Origin: Pelagomonas calceolata
Taxonomy: Eukaryota; Sar; Pelagophyceae; Pelagomonadales; Pelagomonadaceae
Reading direction: 5' to 3'
Assembly (NCBI GenBank): GCA_918797485.1
Contig: CAKKNE010000002.1
Location: 3,376,501 to 3,440,500 of the forward strand
Length of the DNA stretch: 64,000 nucleotides
Position 1 is the first letter of the stretch, and the number at the start of each line of letters is the position of its first letter. Positions 19,295 to 27,097 of this stretch are shown here, in pieces. Made by a program: the position numbers and the translations under genes. The notes below the pieces were generated by a model. It saw only the letters and a list, made by a program, of their open reading frames with translations, was not told the DNA's origin and ran no database searches.

Positions 19295-19407
19295 TGTGAA
19301 CCCGTGTTTCTCCCGTGCCAGGGCGGCCAAGCAGGCCTAGCTCAAGCAAAGCAGAGGTATTCGGAGCAAGTAAAGAGTTATGTGCAAAGCGCGGTGCGCA
19401 GGGGCGG

Positions 19408-20787
19408 CTACCCGTCCTCGTTGAACACCGTCGAGAAGTCCACGTCGGCGGGCTCCGGCGGCGCGGGCGCGGGCGGCGCGAAGTCGCCGAAGCGCGCGGG
19501 CGGCGGCGGGTCGAGCAGCGGTTCGAGCCGCGGCTCCGGCGCCGGCCCCGGCGCGGGCTGCGGTCTCAATAAATTCGCGCGGAACGCGCCCGCGCGCGCG
19601 ACGGCCGCCGTCTCCACGGACCCCGCCGTCGATAATAATGCAGGCCGCCGCGCGAGGGGCCGCGCGTCGAGCCAGGGCGCCGGCGGCAGCACGTCCGGGG
19701 CATAAGGCGCCGGCGCGCCCGCCGCCGCGGCACCATCCAAGTCGCGCGCGAGCGTATTCTCTATAGACGCGAGCCGGTCCGGGTCCACGATGGGCTGGGC
19801 GTCGTCCCGGTCGACGACTTCAAAGCGCGTCTCGGCCGTGACGGCGTCGTCGTCCTGGACCATGGCCACGCGCGCGCCAACAACAGAAAGTTTGAGGTTC
19901 TCGAAGCTCGCGGCGATGTCCTTGAGCAGGCCCGGTCTATCGGGGGCCGCCACTCTCAAAGTCGTGCACGGCTCGAGCTCCTCGGTCACGCAATCATAGA
20001 CCGCCTGCTGGAGCGCGTCCGTATCTTCCAATGCTCGGTTGGTGGCGACCGCGACCAACTCGAACTCGTCGCGACACACGCCATTCCCAAAAGACTCGGC
20101 CCGACATTTCACTACGTTTAAACCGCGCCGGTTGAAGACGTCGCTGATGTCGCCCAACAAACCCGGCCGATCTAAAGCCACAACCCTACAAAGGTTCGTG
20201 CCGCGGCCCGACGCCTTGAGGGTGACGGAGGGTTCGAGCGGCGCCTGATTTGCAGACCCCAGGTCCAGCCAGCTTCTATCTCTTTTATCGAGGTCTTCGT
20301 CGACCCACGACGAGCCCTGGAGGCTTTCGAGCCACGGGTCGTCGGGCGCGAGCCCCCGCGGTTTTTTTACGGAGGGCCCGAGGGGCCCGTGCACGAAGCC
20401 CGCATCTAGCGATCGCAGGAACGCCGCGCGCGCGCTCTCCAAAGCAACGCGCTCGCGCGCCGACAGCTCGCCCCGCTTCTTGAAGCACTGCTTGCCGTGC
20501 GCGCGCGTCGACGAGAGCTTTTTGGTGATGCGCATCGGCGCGCAGCCCAACAACTCGGCGAGGGTGGCTCTCAATGACTCGCCGCCACTTAACCCCGGCA
20601 GCCGCCCGTTCGCGAAGTGCTCTATCACCACCGCGGCGTAGTCGCACTCGGGGGCCGTCCACTTGCCCCTTCTTGTGGTATTTTGGGCGGGGGGCGCGGC
20701 GATGGGGTCCCAGGTGGCCGAGAGCTGGCCGAGCTGGGCGTCCAGCGAGCTCAGGCTCTCGCCCTCGTCCGGGGGGGTGGTTTCCAT
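19408..20787 (-). CDS. SANT-like ochrophyte domain plus two ACT domains
   Basis: 459 aa. Residues about 40-105 (RRGKWTAPECDYAAVVIEHF to CAPMRITKKLSS and GKQCFKKRG) form a small Myb/SANT-like domain that I recall as expanded in diatoms and relatives (pattern RGKWT-x(2)-E ... LRxxLxxLLxCxPMRIxKKF). Two ACT domains follow at about 195-265 (VVALDRPGLLGDISDVFNRR) and 275-345 (VAAPDRPGLLKDIAASFENL). ACT domains bind small metabolites, often amino acids. The layout suggests a metabolite-sensing nuclear regulator; that is inference. A Pro/Ala-rich tail ends the chain. Motif copy 3 lies 77 bp upstream. Confidence 0.8.
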   Translation of the reverse strand: METTPPDEGESLSSLDAQLGQLSATWDPIAAPPAQNTTRRGKWTAPECDYAAVVIEHFANGRLPGLSGGESLRATLAELLGCAPMRITKKLSSTRAHGKQCFKKRGELSARERVALESARAAFLRSLDAGFVHGPLGPSVKKPRGLAPDDPWLESLQGSSWVDEDLDKRDRSWLDLGSANQAPLEPSVTLKASGRGTNLCRVVALDRPGLLGDISDVFNRRGLNVVKCRAESFGNGVCRDEFELVAVATNRALEDTDALQQAVYDCVTEELEPCTTLRVAAPDRPGLLKDIAASFENLKLSVVGARVAMVQDDDAVTAETRFEVVDRDDAQPIVDPDRLASIENTLARDLDGAAAAGAPAPYAPDVLPPAPWLDARPLARRPALLSTAGSVETAAVARAGAFRANLLRPQPAPGPAPEPRLEPLLDPPPPARFGDFAPPAPAPPEPADVDFSTVFNEDG

Positions 20788-20864
20788 GCCGCGCCGGTGC
20801 TGAAAACCCTCGCAGGATAAGACTGTGATTGACGGCTGGGCAGGGCCGATTGCAGCTCGGTGTC

Positions 20865-20888
20865 GCTAGCGTCCTGTAAGACACTAGC
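20865..20888 (-). promoter_or_regulatory. 5' near-palindromic motif, copy 3 (divergent promoter)
   Basis: Inverse orientation: GCTAGCGTCCTGTAAG then ACACTAGC. It is 77 bp from the minus-strand start at 20,787 and 146 bp from the plus-strand start at 21,035, so it sits in a shared divergent promoter. Confidence 0.65.
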
Positions 20889-21034
20889 ACAGCCCTAGTT
20901 GCAAAACATCAATAAGCTAGACACACTTTCGACATCACCACTGCTGCTGCGTCGTTGCAGCAGCAGCAGTAAAATGTATCTTTTCGCACTATTCGTCGCC
21001 ACCGTGAACGCCCTCAAAACCTATTACTACTAAA

Positions 21035-23080
21035 ATGGGCTCCGCTGTCTCTGTCAGCCCTAAGGTGCCGGCTGCCGACGACGCCGCCCTCGCGGCCCTG
21101 ACAAAGACGGAACTGCAGCGGGTCATGGCGGCGCGCGGCGTCGGCCGGCCCGACGTACCCTTAATACACGAGCGGGTCTTCCGCGTGGCTCCCCTGGCTC
21201 GCAGCGTCTGGTCCTACCTCGGGCACGACAACATGCCGAAGGAGCGAGACAAGTACGTCCGGGTGACGACGATGCCCGGCGCGCCGACGTCGGACTACCC
21301 TCTCCTGGAATGCTGCTCGGACGGCCTCTCCGACCTGTCGTCTCTATTTGCTGCGGTGTCGGGCTCGAGCACGTGTTCCACGCCGCGGTTCGCGAGTGCC
21401 CCGTTGCACGGTGGTTCGCATGGAAACGGAACCCCGCTGAGCCGAGCCACCGGCAACGGCATCTCCTACCCCTGGCGTGTACGCCCCGAGCCGGAGTTCC
21501 CGGACGGCATCGGTGGGCGCAAGGCGGAAACGGCCTGGCGGGAGGCCACCCCCGGTGATCGCCCTTTCTGGACGGTAGTTTCGTACTCGGGCTACTCGCC
21601 CGATTCTTGGCGCACAGCCTACGGCCCTCTGCATCTTTACTCGCCGACGACGGACCTGCCCATCTTCGACGGCGAGGGCAACTACGGCGGCAAGCCGAAC
21701 GTCCTCGGCACGCTCTCGGGCGGGCCGAAGACGTCCCAGCTCCAGACCGCAACGTCTACTGTCCGGGCCTGCGAGGCCCACGTCCTCGATGCCGAAAATG
21801 TCGGCGTGCGTTCGCTGGCGGACGTGCCGCAGTGCGTGCAAGCCATCGTCGAGAAGCTGCCGCCGGCCTCCGTCGGGCGCAAGCTCATGGTGCACGCCCT
21901 CTCCTTGGAGCCCGGCACGGCGGACAACATGGCCGTCTGCGTGTGCCTGATGGGCCACGAGGTGGCGAAGCTGCGCGCCATCGTCAAGTTCGGCTCCGTC
22001 AAGGTCGCCACGGCCTGCGCGTGGCTCGAGCGCAAGTGCGGCGTGGCCGAGAACCACGTCGGGGACTGCTACCACCCCACCAAGGCCATGGGTCTCTACT
22101 TGATGCGCCGCGAGCTGCTGCAGCGCAACACGTTCTTCTACGACGAGGCGTGCCAGGAGCCGGTTGTATTTAAAACCGGTTTCACGGGCAACCTCGTCCA
22201 GGTGGGTCAGACGATCTACCGCGAGGCGGCCAATGCCAACGGGCCCGCGCTCGCCTACGAGGCAGTGACGCTCATTAGGAACGAAAGATCGGCCAAGTAC
22301 GCGACGCTCATCGCCATCAACCCGCCGGAGGGCGTCGACGGGCCGGGGCTCGTCGGGAGGTCGAGCAAGGTCGAGGCGCCGATGGTCGGCGCCTTCGGCG
22401 AGGACATCGACCACGTCTCGGGGTGGCACCACTCGACCATCTTGGACCAGATCAAGAAACGCCGCTGGTTCAAGCGCGAGGCCGACGAGGCCGTCGTCAT
22501 GGTCCCCTACCGCCACTCCGTCGGCGGCGACGGCGGCAACATTCTCTGTTTCGCGACGAACGGCGAGAAGGTCGTCTCGTTGGCGACGCACCTCACGGAG
22601 GACCTGCTCCGGGTCGGCGGCGAGTACCCGTCGTACCTCATGGACCCCAAGTTCTTCGAGAAGGTCGTCATCGGGCGCTCGTGGGCCAACACGAACCCCC
22701 CGGAGGAGCGCAAGGACCGTCTCCACAATACGGTCCTGACGCGCCGCGAGGTCTCGAACCACGAGAAGATGCTCGCGGTCGCGCTCGTGGCGTCGGGCGC
22801 CATATCGCAGGCGGACCTCGACACGTCCGACTGGCTGCAGCTCAAGGAGGACTCGCCCATCAGCGCGGCGTCCTTCCACGGCGTCGCCTACTGCACGTTG
22901 CATGGTCTCGTTAGGACGTCGGAGATCGGCACGGACGTCGGCGGCGTCGGCCGCGCGGGCAAAGACGTCGCGTGGCACGCCGAGCTGCGCGCGGCCTCGG
23001 CGCGGCTGTCGGCCGCGAAGGCGTTGGTGCAGCTGTCCGGGACCGAGTCGGCCCCGAAGGCTTTCTACGCCGACGTGTGA
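21035..23080 (+). CDS. Unknown 681-aa protein, possible N-myristoylation
   Basis: One long uninterrupted frame with ordinary amino-acid composition. It begins MGSAVSVSPK, which fits the N-myristoylation pattern (Gly2, Ser6). Folded-looking segments include LMVHALSLEPGTADNMAVCV, CYHPTKAMGLYLMRRELLQR, AKYATLIAINPPEGVDG and YPSYLMDPKFFEKVVIGRSW. I see no transmembrane helix, nucleotide-binding loop, zinc site or repeat. GC is lower than in the neighbours and the protein is less Ala-rich, so transfer from elsewhere is possible. I recognise no family. Confidence 0.75.
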   Translation: MGSAVSVSPKVPAADDAALAALTKTELQRVMAARGVGRPDVPLIHERVFRVAPLARSVWSYLGHDNMPKERDKYVRVTTMPGAPTSDYPLLECCSDGLSDLSSLFAAVSGSSTCSTPRFASAPLHGGSHGNGTPLSRATGNGISYPWRVRPEPEFPDGIGGRKAETAWREATPGDRPFWTVVSYSGYSPDSWRTAYGPLHLYSPTTDLPIFDGEGNYGGKPNVLGTLSGGPKTSQLQTATSTVRACEAHVLDAENVGVRSLADVPQCVQAIVEKLPPASVGRKLMVHALSLEPGTADNMAVCVCLMGHEVAKLRAIVKFGSVKVATACAWLERKCGVAENHVGDCYHPTKAMGLYLMRRELLQRNTFFYDEACQEPVVFKTGFTGNLVQVGQTIYREAANANGPALAYEAVTLIRNERSAKYATLIAINPPEGVDGPGLVGRSSKVEAPMVGAFGEDIDHVSGWHHSTILDQIKKRRWFKREADEAVVMVPYRHSVGGDGGNILCFATNGEKVVSLATHLTEDLLRVGGEYPSYLMDPKFFEKVVIGRSWANTNPPEERKDRLHNTVLTRREVSNHEKMLAVALVASGAISQADLDTSDWLQLKEDSPISAASFHGVAYCTLHGLVRTSEIGTDVGGVGRAGKDVAWHAELRAASARLSAAKALVQLSGTESAPKAFYADV

Positions 23081-23346
23081 CCGCGCACGCATCTCTATCG
23101 GCACGAAGGCCGCTTCTTCCCTCTCCCCCACGCTTCTTCAACAACTGACACCATCTCTGCCCTCCCCTAATTGGTTAAGGCACATGTGTACTTATTTTGG
23201 CCTCTTGGCTGCGTCCTAGTGCGTCTCTGAAGCTAGGTAAGCGCGATCAGGCGAAGCATAGGCGCACACCGCTAATTGGCAGCACATCTTCGGCTTTTGC
23301 GATCGCCAGGCACCGCAGCCGCCGCCGCAAGGCCAAAAGCAAAGCC

Positions 23347-24117
23347 ATGCTCCGCTCGCTCTTCGGCCGCGCGGCCGAGGACGACGCCGACGCCGAGCAC
23401 TTCGACCACTGGCAGACGACGGACCTCTGCTGGAGCGCCGGGGCCGAGCGGCGCGCGCTCGCCCGGTGGCGGCTCTGGGGCCGGCGCATGGGCGGCGAGC
23501 GCAAGCAGGTGCGCAAGTCGCCGCGCCGGCTGCCGGCCGCCTACCTGCCCGAGATGGGCGCGACGCGCCGGGCCGGGGGCGAGGCGCCGCCGCCGCCGCC
23601 GTCGCGGCGCGCCGTCGTCCTCGAGGACCTGCGGAGCAAGGGCCACGTCGTGGCGAACGGCGGGCGCTACGGCGGCGACTACGTCTGCTACGAGGGCCAC
23701 CCGGACAGCTGCCACTCGTCCGAGACGGTGCGCGTCGTCGGCGAGCACGAGCGGCTCGAGGCGGCCGACGTGGCGGCCTACTGCCGCGTGCAGGGCAACG
23801 TGTCCAAGCGCGCGGTCTTCGCGGCCGTCGACCCGGCGTCGCACGACGTGCTCTACGTGGGCTGGGCCTTCGACGCGCAGCTCTCGCGCGACCCCCTGAA
23901 GCGGCTCGAGCGGCGCTTCGCGCGAAAAATCCAGGACGATTCTAAATTAAGCGTCGAGGCCGCGGCCGGCGACGGCCTCGGCCCGGAGGACTGCGCGCGC
24001 CTGACCGTGGCGCAGCTCCGCGAGGCGCTCGAGGCGCGGGGGCTCGACGCGACGGGCCTCAAGGCCGCGCTCCAGGTGCGGCTCTACGACGCGCTGACGG
24101 CGATGGAGACGTCCTAA
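23347..24117 (+). CDS. tRNA-splicing endonuclease subunit (Sen2/Sen34-like) with SAP domain
   Basis: 256 aa from MLRSLFGRAA; an upstream in-frame Met would add a basic leader of 50 residues. The catalytic fold is at about 97-170: EDLRSKGHVVANGG, RYGGDYVCYEGHPDSCHSS, then NVSKRAVFAAV. Tyr in VCYEGHP, His in CHSS and Lys in VSKRAV match the Tyr-His-Lys triad of the family, so the subunit appears active. Sen2 and Sen34 both fit; I cannot separate them. A SAP motif at the end (LTVAQLREALEARGLDATGL) would add nucleic-acid binding and is not usual in this family. The enzyme removes introns from pre-tRNA. Confidence 0.7.
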   Translation: MLRSLFGRAAEDDADAEHFDHWQTTDLCWSAGAERRALARWRLWGRRMGGERKQVRKSPRRLPAAYLPEMGATRRAGGEAPPPPPSRRAVVLEDLRSKGHVVANGGRYGGDYVCYEGHPDSCHSSETVRVVGEHERLEAADVAAYCRVQGNVSKRAVFAAVDPASHDVLYVGWAFDAQLSRDPLKRLERRFARKIQDDSKLSVEAAAGDGLGPEDCARLTVAQLREALEARGLDATGLKAALQVRLYDALTAMETS

Positions 24118-24206
24118 GTACACCTAGCGTCTCGTTACACGGCGCCTCGGCCCCTTGTGGGCCGGTCAATGTTCGCCGCGCACAGCTCGATCAGCCTCGA
24201 TGGCCT

Positions 24207-24680
24207 CTAGTTGGCCGCGCACAGCTCGACGGCCTCGGCGTACTCGCGGCGGTCGACCAGCCGCTTCAAGCTCCGTCGCAGCTCCTCGTCGCCGCCCTCG
24301 AGCATGCCGGCCAGGTAGGCGTTCGCGACGCGCTCCTCGTGGCAGATCCCGCTCTTCGGTCCGTACTTGTGCTGGGCCTCGAAGTCCCGCGGCACGACGC
24401 ACACGCGCCGCGCGAGATCGAAGATCGCGGCCGCGTGCGGCGCCGGCTCCGTCTCGCCCTCGCGCTTGTAGCCGACGAGCTTGTGCGTGGCGACGGGCAC
24501 GAAGATGTCGTCGTCGTCCGAGGCGGAGCCGTCGTCGACGAAGTTCAGCGCGCGCCGCGGCGCCGCGTCGGCGCCGGCGTAGGCGAAGCCGCCGAATTTT
24601 TTGCCGCTCTTCTTCGACGAGTCGGTGACGCGCGCCGAGGCGGGCGTGGCGCGCTTCTTCGTGGGCGTGCGGCTGGCCAT
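24207..24680 (-). CDS. Unknown small protein
   Basis: 157 aa. The N-terminus is basic and Ser/Thr-rich (MASRTPTKKRATPASARV), followed by GKKFGGFAYAGAD, an acidic stretch (DDGSASDDDD) and a compact C-terminal part (HKLVGYKREGETEP, RRVCVVPRDFEAQHKYGPKS, LVDRREYAEAVELCAAN) that may form helical hairpins. I do not recognise a family. It converges on the endonuclease gene, ending 89 bp from it. Its upstream region carries two copies of the 5' motif and the DNA element. Confidence 0.55.
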   Translation of the reverse strand: MASRTPTKKRATPASARVTDSSKKSGKKFGGFAYAGADAAPRRALNFVDDGSASDDDDIFVPVATHKLVGYKREGETEPAPHAAAIFDLARRVCVVPRDFEAQHKYGPKSGICHEERVANAYLAGMLEGGDEELRRSLKRLVDRREYAEAVELCAAN

Positions 24681-24775
24681 TTTTTTTACGCGCGGGCGGG
24701 CGCGTCGTTGGTGGAGCGGTACTGCGCTGCGCGGTGGCAGTAGCGACGGAGAGCGGTAACAGGCTTGGAGAGCTG

Positions 24776-24796
24776 GCTAGAGTCTTACAACCGCTA
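24776..24796 (+). promoter_or_regulatory. 5' near-palindromic motif, copy 4 (variant)
   Basis: GCTAGAGTCTTACAACCGCTAG, about 95 bp upstream of the minus-strand start at 24,680 (position uncertain by one base). Confidence 0.5.
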
Positions 24797-24805
24797 GATA
24801 ATCAC

Positions 24806-26003
24806 GCTAGCGGCCTGTAAGCTTGTCATACTAGCCCGCACTGCCTACTAGCTCCGGCGCCGGCACGCCGGGTGCCTGGCCACCCAGCGTGCCGGCGTGG
24901 GCGGTGCGGCTGCCTGGGTGCCCCGTAAGGGCCGCGCCGCCGTCCGTGCCCCAAGGGCTGATGGGGGCAGGCTTTTTTCCCCCGGGCGATGCGACGGCGG
25001 TGCCGTGCGGCACTGCCCCATAAGCACGCAACCTCCGTACGTCGCCGCACGACGTCGTTGCTCAGCGCTTTTGCGATATGACGTTCGCCCAGAACCCACG
25101 AACGACTGACAAACAGGGTTTTTAAAAGTGATGAGGTTTGATTGTAAACGCGGGCGTCAAACGAGGCGCGCTCGACAAGGCGTAGACGAATAGCGAAACG
25201 GGCTCCACGACCAAAACCTGTTGGCACGGTCCTCCGCGGGGTTCGTGGGAACTGCGCGGACCGCTTGGTTGCTCGGGGAAACCCTCTATCTGTCACTTTT
25301 TCCCCTAAAAATGTTAATTCCTATTATTACTAAACGGGTACTCTTGGGGACAGACTTCGGCGAGCCATTTGTTACCCTTAGCCTACGAAGGCACAAAACC
25401 CCGTCTATGGGCCATCGACGCGAACCAGAGGAGTGCCCTGAGGCCGTGGGAGCGGCCGAAGAGTCGGGGTTTCTGCTCCCGGCGCGGCACCGCGCGCTGC
25501 GACGTTTTAAGTGCAAAAGCACACTTTTCTATTACCATGGAGCCTAATTGACGAGTCGAGGCAGCCTGGTGGTAAGTGCCGAGGCCGCACTTCATCCGTA
25601 GGTACGCCAATTGCCGCCCATTCACCGTCGCGTACGACACCGTGTCGTCGGCGACGTACCGCAGACGGTCGGCATGAGGTGTTGGGGCCTCAACGAAGGT
25701 TGGCGCCTCGGGGCACATCCATGAGACGGCCTCGGAGCGCGGGCATGCGCCGCGGACGGCCCATCTCGCGAAACGGGAGAGTATCGCTTCTGAGAGCCTG
25801 TGGTTTCAGGGTGCTCATGCTCGTCAATGCGGCCGCGGACTGCAACGCGGCAGCCCGCGCCATGGTCGGGACCACGGACGGGCCCGCACCGCCAATCCGC
25901 GCTCCAATCGACCGAATAGAGGCCGAGTATGCCCCCTGAGAGCACCCCGGCGTCATGAGAGCCAGCTAGTGCGGGCTAGTATGACAAGCTGTAAGACACT
26001 AGC
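24806..26003 (-). promoter_or_regulatory. 5' near-palindromic motif, copy 5, split by element
   Basis: GCTAGCGGCCTGTAAG at 24,806-24,821 and CTGTAAGACACTAGC at 25,989-26,003 rejoin into one full-consensus inverse copy once the element and one target duplication are removed. Before insertion it lay 125 bp from the start at 24,680 and 182 bp from the start at 26,186. Confidence 0.7.
24822..25988. mobile_element. Non-autonomous DNA element with 21-bp TIRs
   Basis: 1167 bp bounded by perfect 21-bp inverted repeats beginning CTTGTCATACTAG; weaker inverted similarity continues for another ~30 bp (to GCCGG-GGTGC). CTGTAAG is duplicated on both sides (24,815-24,821 and 25,989-25,995), so the element moved by insertion. 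An equally consistent reading is TIRs extended by AG with a 3-bp GTA duplication, which would point to a different superfamily. Internal readings of up to 156 codons on either strand show no transposase motif, so it is probably mobilised in trans. Identical TIRs suggest a fairly young insertion. Confidence 0.85.
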
Positions 26004-26185
26004 AAGCATCACGCTGCCGCTTTACTTAGAACTCAGTTAAGGGCACAGGTACGCGCTATTCTCACCGGAGAGGTTCAAGATCTGTCCTCGCTGCCGCTGA
26101 TATACAACCGGGGCGCTTGGCTGGAAGAGCACAGCTAGGCGACCGCAGAGCGCTAGCACACGCACAGCGAGCAGAGCGACCAACC

Positions 26186-27070
26186 ATGGTGAAGATGAAG
26201 AAGGGCGACCGGGGGCGCCAGGCGTGGCACGACACGGTGTCGCAGCTGGCGCGCGAGACGGGCGCGGCCGTGCCGGGCAACTCGCCGCAGAAGCGCCGCG
26301 AGACGCGGAAGCGCGTCGCGAAGCAGACCAAGGCCGCGAGCCGCTGGATCGACGACGCGGGCCTCGACGCCCGAGACCTGACGGCCTGGGCGCGCGTCGA
26401 CGCCATGCTCGACGCGCCGAAGACGTCGCACCTCATCGCGCTCGACGCGGACGACAGCGACGGCGGCGAGTACCGCGAGGACTCGCACTCCGACGTCGAC
26501 ATGGACGAGGACGAGCGGCGGGCCGCGCGGCGCGCCAAGAAGAAGGACGCGCCGAAGAAGAGCCGCGAGCGCAAGGCCCCCACGAAACGCAAGAAGAAGC
26601 GGAACCCCGAGGAGGAGCGGCGGCGCCAGCGGCACCGCCAGCGCGTCCTGAGCCAGGTGCTGCTCGACGACTTCGCGCCGAGCCGCGGCGCGCCGGCGCC
26701 GCGGGGCGCGGACTACGTCGGCGCGGCGGCGCGCGCGCCGCGGCCCGCGCGCGCGCCGCACCGCGTCTGCGTCGTGACGGGCAAGGCCGCGAAGTATCGC
26801 GACGCGGCGACGAACCAGTTCTTCGCCAACGCCGACGCCGGCGCGCTGTTGCGGGAGAACCCGCCGCCCTGGCTGCGCCTCGGCAAGCACGGCAGCGCGT
26901 ACCACGAGGCCATGCTCCAGATCCGGAGCGAGCGCGAGGACGCGGGGGAATCGGCGAAGGCGACGGCGGCCGCGCCGCGCCTTAACACCGACGGATCGCC
27001 GCTCGCGCCGGGCCAGAAACCGGGGGACCCGGATCCTCCCGGATACTTCAGGGGGCGGAAGTTCGACTAG
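26186..27070 (+). CDS. YL1-C domain protein (INO80C/IES6- or VPS72-like)
   Basis: 294 aa from MVKMKKGDRGRQAW. The N-terminal two thirds are highly charged, with an acidic run (DSDGGEYREDSHSDVDMDED) and Lys/Arg runs, as in chromatin-remodelling subunits. Near the C-terminus (about 195-225), HRVCVVTGKAAKYRDAATNQ then FFANADAGALLRE matches the YL1-C domain ([CV]-x-TG-x(2)-[AK]-x-Y-x-D-x-x-[TN]). IES6/INO80C (INO80 complex) and VPS72 (SWR1 complex) share this domain; the length fits neither decisively. The gene ends 27 bp from the convergent coiled-coil gene. Confidence 0.65.
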   Translation: MVKMKKGDRGRQAWHDTVSQLARETGAAVPGNSPQKRRETRKRVAKQTKAASRWIDDAGLDARDLTAWARVDAMLDAPKTSHLIALDADDSDGGEYREDSHSDVDMDEDERRAARRAKKKDAPKKSRERKAPTKRKKKRNPEEERRRQRHRQRVLSQVLLDDFAPSRGAPAPRGADYVGAAARAPRPARAPHRVCVVTGKAAKYRDAATNQFFANADAGALLRENPPPWLRLGKHGSAYHEAMLQIRSEREDAGESAKATAAAPRLNTDGSPLAPGQKPGDPDPPGYFRGRKFD

Positions 27071-27097
27071 GGAGTAAGATTAGGACGTACAAAGATA

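Noticed and set aside
24826-25939. Open frames of 107-156 codons inside the TIR element
   Set aside because: No DDE, zinc or helicase motif on either strand. The frames overlap in several phases, as expected by chance.
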